Assembly: GCA_030674185.1 (NCBI GenBank)
Contig: CM060312.1
Span: 76,945,354-77,009,353 of the forward strand
Direction of reading: 5' to 3'
Source of the DNA: Monoplex corrugatus
Taxonomy: Eukaryota; Mollusca; Gastropoda; Littorinimorpha; Ranellidae
DNA: 64,000 bases
This document shows, in pieces, positions 33,851 to 45,274 of the stretch. Under the pieces are notes generated by a model. The model had not been told where the DNA came from. It saw only the letters and a program-made list of their open reading frames with translations, and searched no databases. How positions within the stretch are numbered: position 1 is the first letter of the stretch; each line of letters starts with the position of its first letter. The position numbers and the translations under genes were made by a program.

Positions 33851-34083
33851 CGTATTGAGGGGACAGGTGACAGGTAAACCAAGCCAAATAGGGGGAACGC
33901 GTGCGTTGCTTGCCTCCCTTGACACAGGCAACCAGCTTAATACGGTGGCTGTTTCCCTTCATGTGTCCCATTTCAGTTTATTTTAGACCTAAAATGTAAT
34001 CCTCTATTTTCTTTCCAACCTTCTTCGTTCCTTTGTTATTTTGAAGCTACTTAACTTTTATTTTCATTCATCGTATTGACAAA
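33816..34083 (-). promoter_or_regulatory. gene 1 promoter, TATA-less, with ETS-like and YY1-like motifs
   Basis: Transcribed-strand motifs are ATACGGAAGTAC (ETS/GABP-like, plus-strand coordinates 33,847-33,852 for the core) and AACATGGCGGACC (YY1-like, core 33,824-33,830), about 20 bp apart. This is the layout of many TATA-less metazoan promoters. The block to 34,083 is conserved in inverted orientation at 44,200-44,452 and 51,065-51,317, and stops abruptly where the CR1-like LINE begins. Function is inferred from motifs and position. Confidence 0.6.
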
Positions 34084-34246
34084 ATTGATTGATCACGATG
34101 TCCACGACGCAAGACAGTGTCACAGTGTGCTTCTGCCGAAGAAAATATAATTTCGTTTATTCATCATAGGCAGTGGGTGGCTCTAAATCAGCATTTTTAG
34201 GGAACAGTGTGCTGGGGACACCGTGCAATAACCAGGCAATGCCAAA

Positions 34247-35384
34247 ATGACCAGAACAGGGAGTCAGCGTTCGAAAAAGACATCTGAAGGATCCAAAGCA
34301 GGTGCAGGAGTGAGCACTCAAGATGGCGGCAAATCGAAACCAGACAAGGATTTGGAGCATAGTGACTGCTCTGCCAAGGTAGGCCAAAACTACGCGAATG
34401 CAAACAATGGAGTGAGAGCAGAAAAAGAAGCAGATATTGACAAGAAAGCTGAGGAAATTTGGACCTGTAAATTTTGCAGCAAAAATTTCGATGATGGGGA
34501 TGACAAACTCATAGAGTGCGAAAGATGTGATGGGAAGGTTTGTCTCGACTGTACAGAAGGAGTGACTGAAACAGAATACGAAGCACTGAACAAGTTTAGT
34601 GGACAGAATCATTGGTACTGCAAACTGTGTGACAAACCAACCATGGCAGCGGTCAAGTCAGACAACCTGATTGAACAAAGGTGCAAGCGCTACTATCAGA
34701 CTTTCATAGAGGAAATTGAAGCAAAGTTCAGAGAAGTTGACAAAAAAACTGGAAGAGATGCAAAGGCAACTCAAGGAGGAAATGACCAAAAGAAACAGCT
34801 ACACAAAAGCTATACAGTGAGGCAGTTCAAACCCCTTCCAGGCATAACAATCTGGTAACAACAGAGACTAAACAATTAATCGAGGACAGCGCTAAAGAGA
34901 TGGAGGAGACAGAGAAAAACGAAAAAACAAACTGGTGTGGTTTGGTGTGCCCAAGAGCAAATCGGAGGATACAGAGGTTCGACAGAAGGAAGACCTAAAA
35001 TTTGTCTCGCAAATGGGAGAGAAGGTTTTTGACCTCAAGGACAACGTATTCAAAAGCACGAGAAGGCTCGGCAAGAAAGGAGACAAGTCTAGGCCTCTAA
35101 TGACTGTAGCTGTCTCTGCAGAGAGAGCAAGCACGATCCTGAAACAAGCCAAGGAACTTGGAAACGAGAAGAATAAGGCCTACAATGGTATCGTTGTAAA
35201 AAAGGACATGACCCCTTTAGATAGGGAGGATCAGAGAAAGCTTGTACAACTGAGAAACCAGAGAAGAGAGGAGACTGTGAGAAAGGGATCGGGAGAGATA
35301 TGGGTGATCAGAGGAAACAAAGTGATAGACATAGCAAGAAGAAGGCAGCAAATGGAGTCACGGAAGTCAGAAGTTCAAGACTGA
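34247..35384 (+). pseudogene. CR1-like LINE ORF1 with PHD-like zinc finger, one frameshift
   Basis: The ATG at 34,247 opens MTRTGSQRSKKTSEGS, followed by a PHD-like finger at residues about 72-130: CKFC, CERC, KVCLDC and WYCKLC, in which the usual His of the fourth ligand pair appears as Cys. The frame ends at 34,858. A second frame (34,935-35,384) continues with WFGVPKSKSED, a segment resembling the RNA-binding region of CR1 ORF1, and an arginine-rich end. ORF1 proteins bind the element's RNA and chaperone it (family knowledge). Confidence 0.7.
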
Positions 35385-35418
35385 ACCAACGGAAAGCCAA
35401 ACATCGTGTACAGTGTAC

Positions 35419-35443
35419 AAAAAAAAAAAAAAAAAAAAAAAAA
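35419..35443 (+). repeat. 25-base poly(A) between LINE ORF1 and endonuclease
   Basis: An uninterrupted A25 sits between the end of ORF1 (35,384) and the endonuclease N-terminus (YANVDSLLNKRQELQ from about 35,452). It is internal to the element, not at its 3' end. Confidence 0.9.
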
Positions 35444-35449
35444 GTTTTT

Positions 35450-38255
35450 ACGCTAATGTAGATAGTTTGCTTAATAAAAGACAAGAATTACAAACTGTGA
35501 TGAGTGTGATAGTAGACTGATGATATCATAACGAAGTCTTACTAAGATTTAAGCACTGTGGTGCAATTTGAAATAAAGATAAGGTTATAAGTTTTACAAC
35601 ATTCAGAATGGAGCAAAAAGTTAGAGGTGTTGTATTACGTTGTTAAAATGAATGGGAGCAAAAGTTGACATTATAAAAGGGCATGCTAAGGTCAAAGAAT
35701 CTGTATGGTGTGAGCTGACACTACAAGATAATGACAAATTGCTGCTGGGAATTGTATACAGATCCCCCAGTGGCCTACCAGAAAATAATGAAGCGTTAAA
35801 TACAATGATAAAAGAATTGACTGCCGGGAGATCCCATGTTTTGATAGCAGGCGACTTTAATCACCCTGAGATCGATTGGGAAAATGTTACATCACCGGCT
35901 GTGGGTGTGGCACAGGGCAACAGTGTTCTTGGAAGCGATCAGGGATAGCTTCTTGCATCAACATGTGGTTAAGCCAACTCATTATCGAGGGGACCAGAAT
36001 CCAACCTTGATTGATATAATATTAACAAATGAGGAGGAAATGATAAAGGAAGTGCAGCACACGGCTCCTCTGGCAAAAAGCCTTCACCAGTGTCTTGTAT
36101 TTGACTACATTTGCTATATCAGGAAGACTCAAAACAACACAGAAAACAGGTACCTTTATCATAAAGGAGATTATGTTAGAATGAGAGAAAGCTGCTCTGA
36201 ATTAAACCTATCTGAAAGACTAAGAAACTCAAACACACAGGAAGCATGGGACATATTATCAAGTGAACTAGAAACAATAGTAAAAGAATGTATACCAACT
36301 GTCACGAAGAAAAGCAGCTCAGCAGGAGTAGAAACCACTATGGATCAATGAGAAAGCCCTTGCTAAGGTGAAGAAGAAAAAAGCAGCTTACCAGAGATAT
36401 ATGCAAACTCGTGAGGGAAGTGACTAATTGGCATATGCACGAGCTCGAAATCAGGCAAAAAATGCATGTAGAAGTGCTGTAAAGGACTATGAAAAAGAGA
36501 TCGCTAGATCAGCAAAGTCGAATCCCAAATTATTTTTTGCCTACACTAAAAGTAAATTCAAAACTCAGGGGGGAATTGCTGATCTGCTGGACGATGATAG
36601 GAAATCGAGCAACAACAGATAAAAGTAAAGCGGATATGCTTAATAAGTTCTTCTGCAGTGTATTCACAAAAGAAAAGTTGCAATGACTCCCAGAATGTCC
36701 CCAACAGAGATATACAACAGACTTACAAAATATCAGTATAGAAACTAACCAAGTCAGGAAACTGCTAAAATCGCTGGACTCGTTAAAATCAGCTGGAGCA
36801 GATGCATACACCCAAAAGTTTTATTCGAACTTGCTGATGAGCTTGCCGAACCACTGACAGAACTTTTCAACTTATCAATTAAAGAGAAAACTTTACCAAT
36901 TCAGTGGAAGAGAGCAAACATCACGCCGTTATTCAAAAAGGGGGATAAAAGTAAACCAGGGAACTACCGTCCAGTTAGTCTGACAATGTCACGAGAGGCT
37001 ATGTTCACTCATCTGAAAGATAATCAGCTTCTGACAGCATGTCAACATGGTTTTGTGACAGGACGCTCCTGTGTTTCTAACTGTTGGGAGTCATTGAGGC
37101 TGGACTACAAGTATAGAGGAGGGTGGTGCCGTGGATGCTGTATACCTGGACTTTTCGAAAGCCTTTGATTTAGACCCCATGCTCGTCTCATCCAAAAGCT
37201 CAAGGCATATGGTTGCGGAAGCACAACTGTGGGCTGAATTGAAGATTTTCTTACAGGAAGAACTCAGAGAGTTAAGGTAGATGGAACAATGTCCACATGG
37301 AGAGATGTCACGAGTGGATGTCACAGGGCAGTGTGCTAGGTCCATTATTATCCGTTATCTATATCAATGATTTGCCCGATGTAGTCAACAGTATATGCAG
37401 CATGTATGCGGATGATACTAAGATCTACCGCTCTATCATGAATGAAGACGACAAGGATGAACTACAGAGAGACCTTGATACGTTAGTTGATTGGGCGGAC
37501 AAATGGCAGCTCAAGTTTAATGCTGGAAAATGTAAATCCTTCATTGGGGAGTAAAAATCAGAATTTTGAATATACAATGAGAGAACACGAAGATAACAGC
37601 AGAGTAGTATTGGAATCTTCTGGTATGGAAAAAGACCTTGGAGTGAACGTGGATGATAAATTAAAGTTTTCTAAACATATAGAAATCCAGGTGAACAAAG
37701 CAAATAAGATACTAGGATTGATCAGACGCTCTTATTGTCACTTGGACAGCAAATCAATGAGACTGCTATTCACGGCACTTGTTAGGCCACACCTGGAATT
37801 CGCAAATATCATATGGAGCCCTCGACTGAAGAAAGACCAGAATTTGATTGAAAGTGTTCTTAAAAGAGTAGAAGAACCACAAAATGCGTACCAGAACTGC
37901 ACGAATTATGAAGATGCCGTGCATGGCTTACAGGAGAATTCATGGGGATCTTATCGAGGTCTACAAAATCACTCATGGATTGTATGACTGCAGAAATCCT
38001 TTTGAGATGGTTGTCGACAACACTACAAGGGGTCATAATTACAAACTGAAAATGAAGTTCTGCAAAACCAGCCTACGACGACAGTTCTTCACACAGAGAG
38101 TGGTAGACACATGGAAATGTACTGGAATGTACTGTTGTGAATGTTGATACACTAAACGGCTTCAAGAACAGACTAGATACCACTTTCAAGGATTTCATTC
38201 ATCAAGTAGATATAAGCCACCCACTGATCCCACATTCAACTCATCAGAAAGTCAG
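35450..38255 (+). pseudogene. CR1-like LINE endonuclease-reverse transcriptase, multiply frameshifted
   Basis: Endonuclease pieces: YANVDSLLNKRQELQ, LLGIVYRSPSG and IAGDFNHPEIDWENV (35,650-35,920), then NPTLIDIILTNEEEM in another frame. Reverse transcriptase pieces: ITPLFKKGDKSKPGNYRPVS (about 36,918-36,978), QHGFVTGRSC, AVYLDFSKAFD (motif A, about 37,135-37,170), QGSVLGPLL and MYADDTKIY (motif C, about 37,403), then DLGVNVDDKLKFSKHIEIQV, ALVRPHLEFANIIWSPRLKK and a C-terminus with TLNGFKNRLDTTFKDFIHQV. At least six frame changes make it non-functional. The catalytic aspartates of motifs A and C are still readable. Confidence 0.75.
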
Positions 38256-38272
38256 TAACTAGCGTAGGGCAC

Positions 38273-38404
38273 GATCAAAAGATCATGTAAAATATATATA
38301 TATTTTTTTATTTGTATAGCGCAAAATCTTGATAAAATCAAATCTAAGCGCTAATGTAGGCACTTAGACACTCAGATTAGTTAGTGCTGCTGATCAAAAG
38401 ATCA
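38273..38404 (-). mobile_element. 106-bp L2-like LINE tail insertion with 13-bp target duplication
   Basis: GATCAAAAGATCA occurs at 38,273-38,285 and 38,392-38,404. Between them lies 106 bp whose minus strand contains AGCGCTTAGATTTGATTTTA, TCAAGATTTTGCGC and an AT-rich end. This is the same palindromic 3' tail as the LINEs at 16.5 and 61.05 kb. It is repeated at 45,143-45,274 by the tandem duplication. Confidence 0.85.
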
Positions 38405-38639
38405 GAGAGAGGTCGTAATGACCTAAGATCATCTGTAATCCTATCGTATCGTATCGTAAAATGTCCTCACTGTATCGAAATCATTCACTATGATATCCCT
38501 GTTTTGTTTAATTCTTATTTTCTGTTAATTCTAGTTCTTTAGAATTTGAAGCGTGGAATCTAATGAACAGAAAATCGTTGCACCCGATTATTCCATTATG
38601 CGCTCCACCAAATCTGCCGTCTCATGTTTGGCAGACTCC

Positions 38640-38830
38640 TTGAGCTTATGCAAAAAAGCCATACGGTGGCAAGGTCTTGAAATGACGGAGAAGGAAGGAA
38701 GGAAGGGGAGGGAAAACGGGACATTGATGTGAGGCACTGGGCTGACACCGCCAGAATGATTTGGGCAGTGAACTGATCAGATTTTATGACGCATGCTGGG
38801 ATTAAACTCGAGGCAGCTCTGTTATAAAAG
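38640..38830 (-). repeat. dispersed repeat family B, minus copy
   Basis: The reverse complement of the repeat at 4,295-4,386 and 43,870-44,000 (CACTGCCCAAATCATTCTGG). It includes a GGAAGGAAGGAAGG run. Duplicated at 45,510-45,700. Confidence 0.5.
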
Positions 38831-39079
38831 CCAACCAGCTCGCTGAGAATTTTAATTGTCTGGTTTTCCACAAAGATGGCCATAGCCCATAAGACGTTAG
38901 AAGTCATTCAAAAACATGCTTATGCACGTGCACACATGTAGGCCCTTCTGAGACCTAAACACACATTCAGACTCGCCTGCATACTGGCATAAACTTGCAT
39001 GTATTCATACACAGATATATCTATACATACAAACGCATACATATGTGTGCGCACTGGCACGCACGCACACGAAGGCGTA

Positions 39080-39083
39080 CACA

Positions 39084-39171
<88 letters not shown>

Positions 39172-39210
39172 TACACACACACGCACACACACACACACAC
39201 ACACACATGG
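39080..39210. repeat. CA microsatellite (tandem copy 1)
   Basis: (CA)n about 125 bp with ATAC and CGCA interruptions. The counterpart at 45,948-46,070 is slightly shorter, which accounts for most of the length difference between the duplicated units. Confidence 0.95.
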
Positions 39211-39639
39211 TGTTAATTTTGATGTAATGAACGTCTCTTCATTTACGACACAAACGGCGCAGAAAGACCCATGTACACTTTTACACAAAGTTCCATATAC
39301 AAACATCCATCTATGCATTCACGTAAGCACAAACGCACAAGACACTGGCTATACTTAAACACATACATGCAGAGTGTGCACACTCATGTGCCCTTGCTCG
39401 TGCACGCATATTTGCATGCAAAGATAACGTCACACACATACGCGCGTGATTGCACATAAACACACATATACATACAGACTTATAAAACTCGCCAGCACGC
39501 ATGCACTAAGAAACCTGAAGGGTTACACACAAACACGTACGAATGCACAGATATCTACATTTACACTTACACACGTGGTTATTTTATGTGTTGAATGTAC
39601 ATATACAATCGTTTCATGCATTCCTTGAGTAGTTCAATT

Positions 39640-40040
39640 TAAAAGTGAACATTTGCAGATTTGGTCGGGGCTTTACCGTGCAGAATATGTTTTCTTTAAA
39701 CAGAAAAAAAACACCTCATGACACTGCACAAGCTATACGGTCTGTCTGTATGTACATGTACAATATAATTATTATCGTTAATGCTTCACGTCTGTATTAG
39801 TAGCTTTTTTCAACAACAACAACAACAATAACAAGAAGAAGAAGAAGAATGATAATAATAATAATGATAATAATAATAATAATAATGATAATAATGATGA
39901 TGATAATAATGACATTATGGGAGATCGGGGCTAATCGTGACATGGGGCAGGTTGTGATTCCCTAAAAAGCAAGCTATTATCTTTAAAATGCGTCCTCTGC
40001 TTTTTCCATTTTCTGTTTTTGCAATACCTAGGCAACTACA
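39640..40040. repeat. non-coding with AAC/AAG/AAT trinucleotide repeats
   Basis: Bases 39,811-39,912 are (CAA)n, (GAA)n then (TAA/TGA)n. Duplicated at 46,672-46,774. No gene was seen. Confidence 0.8.
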
Positions 40041-40044
40041 TCAG

Positions 40045-43010
40045 CAACATGTGTCATGCCGCATGGTGTTGGCGATCATGGCCCGCCATAAGAATATATC
40101 TCTTGTCACTGCAAGTACATCCCCTATTCTTGTCCCCAACCCCTTTGTAAAACTGTGTTGATATTATTTTCTCCCTGGGTCTACCTGGTGCACATTTTTC
40201 CTTGTAGCTTTCCTGTTGTGACTAGGTATTCAAATTTCTCTTGCCTCATAAAATGTCATGTAAATTCTTTTTGTCTTTTCCTAATCTTCTTCATTAATAT
40301 TCTTTTTGTGCTTCCTACTCTCAAAATTGTCTCGTTTGTTTTCTTTGTTGTCCATGGAGTTCTCAACATTATTTTCAGAAATCACATTTCAGCCGCCTCG
40401 ATTTTGTTTTGACTTTGCGTTTGATTGTCCAGGCCTCGCATCCGTACAACAGGACTGGTTCTATGTAACACTGGAAAGCTCTCTTTGTGATATGCATTGA
40501 CAGGCATTTGTTGGTAAAAAAGCTTTTTCATTTTCTGGAATGCTGTTTTAGCTTGGCCAGTTTTACTTGGTATTTCCAATATGCATCTATCGTCTAGTGT
40601 GACGACTGTTCCCAGATATTTAAGCTTACCAACTTGTCTCAGTGTCATGCTATTTGCTGTTATTTTACATGAGAGGATTGTTTTTTTGTTTTTGTTTTGT
40701 TTTTCCTTTTTACTGATTACCCATGACTTCAGCCTTCTTACTATCTATCTCCAGCCATATATTTCTTTTTAAAATTTTTTTTTTTTTATTATGTCAACAA
40801 GATTTTATAGGTCTTTTCATTTTCTGCAGTTAGAACGGTGTCATCTGCATAACGAAGATTGTTCATAATTTTTCTTCCAATTTTCATCCCAGGGCATTCG
40901 TCCAGGTTTGTCATGATGGTTTCACTATAAAATGAAAACAAATCTGGTGACAAATCCTTGTCTAACCTCTCTTTTGATATTTTGAAAGGATCTTATATCA
41001 TTTTCTATTCTCATTTCTGCTGTTTGTTCCCAATACATATTCCTTATTATTCTTAAATCTTTTCCATCAATATTGAGCTTCTCCAAGATGGTTGATCAAT
41101 TCTTTGTGTCCTATCCGATCAAATGCTTTGGTATAATCAACGAAACATAAATATAGATCCTTATTTAACTCAATTGATCTTTCTATAAGAGTTCTTATGG
41201 TGTATATGGCATTAATAGTTCCTTTCCCATCAACAAATCCACACTGTTTTTCTGCTATTTCTATCTTGATTCTGTTCCTTATCCGCATCATGATTATTCT
41301 TTATAGAATCTTTGTTACATGACTCCTCAAGCTGATCGTACGATGGAGTTTGCATTCTATAGCCCCTGCTTTCTTTGGAAGTGCAATGAAGAACAACTTT
41401 GACAAACATGTGAAAATGTTTCCTGTATCATAAATTTCATTTAGGAAGACGGTTACTTTTTTAAATATCAGATTCATCAAGAGCCGCAATTATTTCTATG
41501 GTAATATTGTCTGATCCTGGGGCTTTCCTCTGTTTCATTTTTTAAAGCTGCTCTAATTTCATCTTTCGTTATTGGTGGTCCTTCAAAGTTCTTTCTTGTG
41601 GTATGTTCCTCCTTTCTTTATTGTCAAAAAGGGATTCAGTGCACTCTCTCCAATGTATGAAATATTTTGTCTTTTTCTATAATATTCGCATGTCTTTTTC
41701 ATGTGAGCAATATTTTCAATATTTCTGTACATAAACGTAGGGTCTGTTTTGTGTTGGTCTTCTATTTCTTCGCAAGCTTCCTTTGCTTCATTGGACTTAT
41801 TCCTAACTTTCTTGTCTATTTTTTGTGCTTTCTCCTTTCTCTATTCCTTCCTTCGACCACCTATCAATCTTAAAATTTCTTTTGTCATTCAGTTCTTCTT
41901 TGCTTTTGTTTCTACTCTTGAGATTTCTTCACAAGCTTCATTTATTGACTTTTTCACTTGTGTCCATTGTTCCTCACCATCCTCAATGTTGTCCAGAGCA
42001 CTGAATTCGTTTTGAACATATTCCTTATATTTTGCACGAATTGATTCATCTGTCTTTAAAAGTTCAAGCTTTAGTTTGGTGTTACTTTCAGTTTCTTTTC
42101 TTGTTTTTAGTTTCAGCCTAAATTTTCCCATTACTGTGGTTACTATTGTAGTCTGCGTCTGGTAATGATTTTGCTATTAATAAAGAGTTTTTAAATTTCT
42201 GATTTATCAGGATGTAATCAATTTGATTGTTGTGCTGTCTCTTGGATTCATCCATATCCATTTTTTTCTGTCAGGTTCTCAAATCAAGTGTTCAATATTA
42301 TGAATTCATTTAGTTGTTCCCACTCAACAAATTTGTCTACCCTTTCATGCCAAGGTCATGAGATCCAACTATGTCGTCTACTTTTTCCTGTCCCATGTAA
42401 CATTAAAATCTCTCATTATTATTGTAATGTCCTGTAATTTACATTGAGCCTTGGCTGTCTCAAATTCTACATAGAAATTGTCAATTTCTTCCTCAGTACT
42501 GGCGAATGTTTGTGCATATCGTCATGATCATGTGCCCTGATACATGGCGTTGGCGATCACAGCCCTCCATAGGCATCTATCTCTTGTTGCCGCAAGCACA
42601 TCTTCCACCCTCTCTGTCCTGTGCATATACTTGGACAATATTCCTATCAAATGGCCTGCCTTCCGATCCAATTAATAAAAACAGGGTCTGATATAGCCCG
42701 GTATCCTTTGACTGACTTTGATTTGTCGTTGTCTATTATGATGCCTACCCTATTTCATGTGTATCCCCCACCAGAATATATAATTTTATGCTTGCCCTAT
42801 GTCATCATGTCTGCCCTCTTAAATCTCCATCTCTACTAGTAATAAATTATTGATGTTGCCCTCTTAAATCTCCATCTCTATTAGTAATAAATTATTGATG
42901 TTCAATCTTTTCATGTCCATCTTGATATTTTTTGTTTGTTTTGTCTTCTGGAGCATTGTTCTAACATTCCATCTCGCAATTTTTAATCTGATCACGGTAA
43001 CCTGATGATG
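40045..43010 (-). mobile_element. relic RTE-type LINE (tandem copy 1)
   Basis: Minus-strand islands in order: endonuclease start ARWNVRTML (about 42,980), GVGIIIDNDKSKSVKGY (about 42,740-42,690), VQVYA (about 42,630); after an insertion, FASTEEEIDNFYVEFE (42,510-42,460); reverse transcriptase motif A LCFVDYTKAFDRIGHKELI (about 41,155-41,095); KYLGTVVTLDDRCILEIPSK (about 40,620-40,560); and the C-terminus LWRAMIANTMRH (about 40,090-40,055). Stops and frameshifts abound. The family is the same as the tails at 1-88 and 53.5 kb. Confidence 0.75.
42511..42628 (-). mobile_element. 5'-truncated RTE insertion with 9-bp target duplication
   Basis: TGTGCATAT occurs at 42,511-42,519 and 42,620-42,628. 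The 100 bp between encode on the minus strand RTERVEDVLAATRDRCLWRA and VIANAMYQGT then stop, followed by an ATG/ATC tail. It splits the endonuclease VQVYA / FASTEEE of the host RTE relic. The duplicated copy lies at 49,374-49,500. Confidence 0.85.
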
Positions 43011-43109
43011 GTCTGGTATCACCTTCTCGGCATGACTTCCCGTACCAGACGAAGGTGCTCCAGTGGAGCCCCTATTTATGTCGTTCTTGTTATTATCATT
43101 ATCAATATT

Positions 43110-43240
43110 AGTTATTACCATCATCATCATTGTTATCATGATCATGATCATCATAGTCGTGGTCGTCGTCATCATCATTACCACCATCACCACCGCCGCC
43201 GCCACCACCACCACCACCACCACCACCACCATCGTCATTC
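43110..43240. repeat. CAT/CAC trinucleotide-rich stretch
   Basis: ATC/ATG/ACC repeats, about 130 bp, repeated at 49,972-50,102. Histidine-, glycine- and aspartate-rich ORFs here are translations of this repeat. Confidence 0.9.
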
Positions 43241-43299
43241 TCAAAAATAATGAATAAATAAATAAACGAATAAATAGATAATTGAAGTGTTTCTTCTTG

Positions 43300-43790
43300 C
43301 GTTTCAGATCCCAGTCTTTCCCATGCCATCGCCAAGATATCATTCAGCCCAGGTGCACAGATTCTCAGTATACATGGCATCCCGACCTTCTGGAAATTCT
43401 GTGTTAGAAATTTCCTCTTTTCTGTCACTCTCTGTTTTTTTCTGCCTTGTTCCTTTGCTGTCTGTCATTTCTTCCTATCAGTTTCTGCCTTGCTGGTCCA
43501 TTCATCTGTATGTGTTCAAGAAAGTCTTACGCACTTTCGTTTAAGATTGATAGTTGGGTACACGTATTAAGTGCATTTTGGGCTCTAGGGAGGTGGGATG
43601 TTCTGAGGCAAATCTGGGTGAATTGGGCCCGTTTTATATAGGTTTTACTGTGCTTAGTTACATTTACATTTGTATTCAGGTGTTTTTTTTTTTAATCCCC
43701 TGTGTGATAAATTGGACAGAATGGTCAATGCCAGGGGCATCTCCTTAGATTATGTGCACAAATGCATTGGTGTGTGTACTTAATTTTTTT
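43300..43790 (-). repeat. dispersed repeat family A, minus copy (tandem copy 1)
   Basis: The reverse complement matches 10,920-11,430 from CAATGCATTTGTGCACATAA to CTGTGCACCTGGGC. The same copy is duplicated at 50,165-50,650. No ORF. Confidence 0.7.
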
Positions 43791-44199
43791 CTCCTTCTTT
43801 TCCTGTTGAAGTATTGTGTGTGTATTGAAATATTTATAGTTTCGAGTTTTTAATTCCAGCCTGCATCGTAAAAACTGATAACTTCACTGCCCAAATCATT
43901 CTGGTGGAATCAGCTCAGTAGTTCACACCAATGTCCTGTTTCTCCTCCACTTCCCCCTTCTCTGTTATTTCAAAACCTTGCCATCTCACAGATGTTTTCA
44001 CACACACTCAAAAAGTTTGCCAAATGTGAGATGGAAGATGGGGGTAAAGCGCATATGGAATTGTCGGGAGCGATGAATCTCTCTGAAATAAATTCCAAAT
44101 ATCGAATTTCAAGGAACAAGAATTAACAGAAAAGTAGAATTTAACAGAAAAGGGGTAATGTCATTAAAGCGAGTGATTACGACTCAGTGTGGAAATTTT

Positions 44200-44452
44200 G
44201 TCAATACGGTGACTGAAAATAAAAGTTAAGAAGGCTCCAAATAACAAAATAACGAAGATTGCAAAGAAAAGAAAGGTTCAGATTTTAGGTCTAAACTAAA
44301 CTGAACAGGGCATATAAAAGGAAACAATCACAGTATTACACTGGTTGCGAGTGTAAATATCAAGGGAGACAAGCAATGCCTGCTTTCCCTATTTGGCTTG
44401 GTCTACATGTTATCTGTCCCTTCAATACGAAGTAACCAAACATGGCGAACTA
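44200..44452 (+). promoter_or_regulatory. copy of gene 1 promoter truncated at the first exon
   Basis: Plus-strand reverse complement of 33,830-34,083: GTCAATACGGTGACTGAAAA through CCCTATTTGGCTTGGTCTAC to AAACATGGCGAACTAG. The ETS-like core is reduced (ATACGAAGTAACC) and the YY1-like core has lost its last G. It is cut exactly at the tandem-duplication junction and now faces the CR1 3' end instead of intron 1, so it is unlikely to be functional. Confidence 0.7.
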
Positions 44453-45142
44453 GAACACGAAGATAACAGCAGAGTAGTATTGGAATCTTCTGGTATGGAA
44501 AAAGACCTTGGAGTGAACGTGGATGATAAATTAAAGTTTTCTAAACATATAGAAATCCAGGTGAACAAAGTAAATAAGATACTAGGATTGATCAGACGCT
44601 CTTATTGTCACTTGGACAGCAAATCAAAGAGACTGCTATTCACGGCACTTGTTAGGCCACACCTGGAATTCGCAAATATCATATGGAGCCCTCGACTGAA
44701 GAAAGACCAGAATTTGATTGAAAGTGTTCTTAGAAGAGTAGAAGAACCACAAAATGCGTACCAGGACTGCACGAATTATGAAGATGCCTTGCATGGCTTA
44801 CAGGAGAATTCGTGGGGATCTTATCGAGGTCTACAAAATCACTCATGGATTGTATGACTACAGAAATCCTTTTGAGATGGTTGTCGACAGCACTACAAGG
44901 GGTCATAATTACAAACTGAAAAAGAAGTTCTGCAAAACCAGCCTACGACGACAGTTCTTCACACAGAGAGTGGTAGACACATGGAAATGTACTGGAATGT
45001 ATTGTTGTGAATGTTGATACACTAAACGGCTTCAAGAACAGACTAGATACCACTTTCAAGGATTTCATTCATCAAGTAGATATAAGCCACCCACTGATCC
45101 CACATTCAACTCATCAGAAAGTCAGTAACTAGCGTAGGGCAC

Positions 45143-45274
45143 GATCAAAAGATCATGTAAAATATATATATATTTTTTTATTTGTATAGCGCAAAATCTT
45201 GATAAAATCAAATCTAAGCGCTAATGTAGGCACTTAGACACTCAGATTAGTTAGTGCTGCTGATCAAAAGATCA
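45143..45274 (-). mobile_element. L2-like LINE tail insertion, tandem-duplicated copy
   Basis: Identical layout to 38,273-38,404, with the same 13-bp target duplication. It is a passenger of the tandem duplication, not an independent insertion. Confidence 0.85.

Larger units (their letters stand above)
28300..34083 (-). repeat. left arm of a head-to-head inverted duplication
   Basis: This segment holds gene 1's promoter, first exon, intron 1 and signal-peptide exon. Its reverse complement reappears at 51,065-53,345. Anchors include 33,830-34,083 against 51,065-51,317, 29,020-28,847 against 52,561-52,734, 29,460-29,590 against about 52,020-52,180, and 28,700-28,310 against about 52,925-53,340. 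Homology ends at about 28,300 and 34,083. Intron 1 is 4.8 kb here but about 1.2 kb in the other arm. Confidence 0.85.
34084..38458 (+). mobile_element. CR1-like LINE, nearly complete but broken
   Basis: Begins where promoter homology ends. It holds an ORF1 with PHD-like finger, an endonuclease, a reverse transcriptase and a 3' UTR ending in a (TATCG)n tail (about 38,442-38,458), the short-repeat 3' terminus typical of CR1-group elements. Frameshifts and stops occur throughout. The 3' part from 37,583 is repeated at 44,453 as part of a tandem duplication, and its 3' UTR contains a 106-bp insertion of another LINE's tail. Confidence 0.8.
37583..44452 (+). repeat. tandem duplication, copy 1 (6,870 bp)
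   Basis: Starts inside the CR1-like RT (AACACGAAGATAACAGC) and ends inside the gene 1 promoter/first-exon copy (CATGGCGAACTAG). Immediately after, the sequence resumes at the same CR1 position at 44,453. The junction shares only AG. It contains the CR1 3' end, CA satellite, minus-strand RTE relic, repeats A and B and a promoter copy. Confidence 0.95.

Noticed and set aside
34157..34612. 151-residue minus-strand ORF with hydrophobic segments
   Set aside because: Antisense shadow of the LINE ORF1 with its PHD-like finger.
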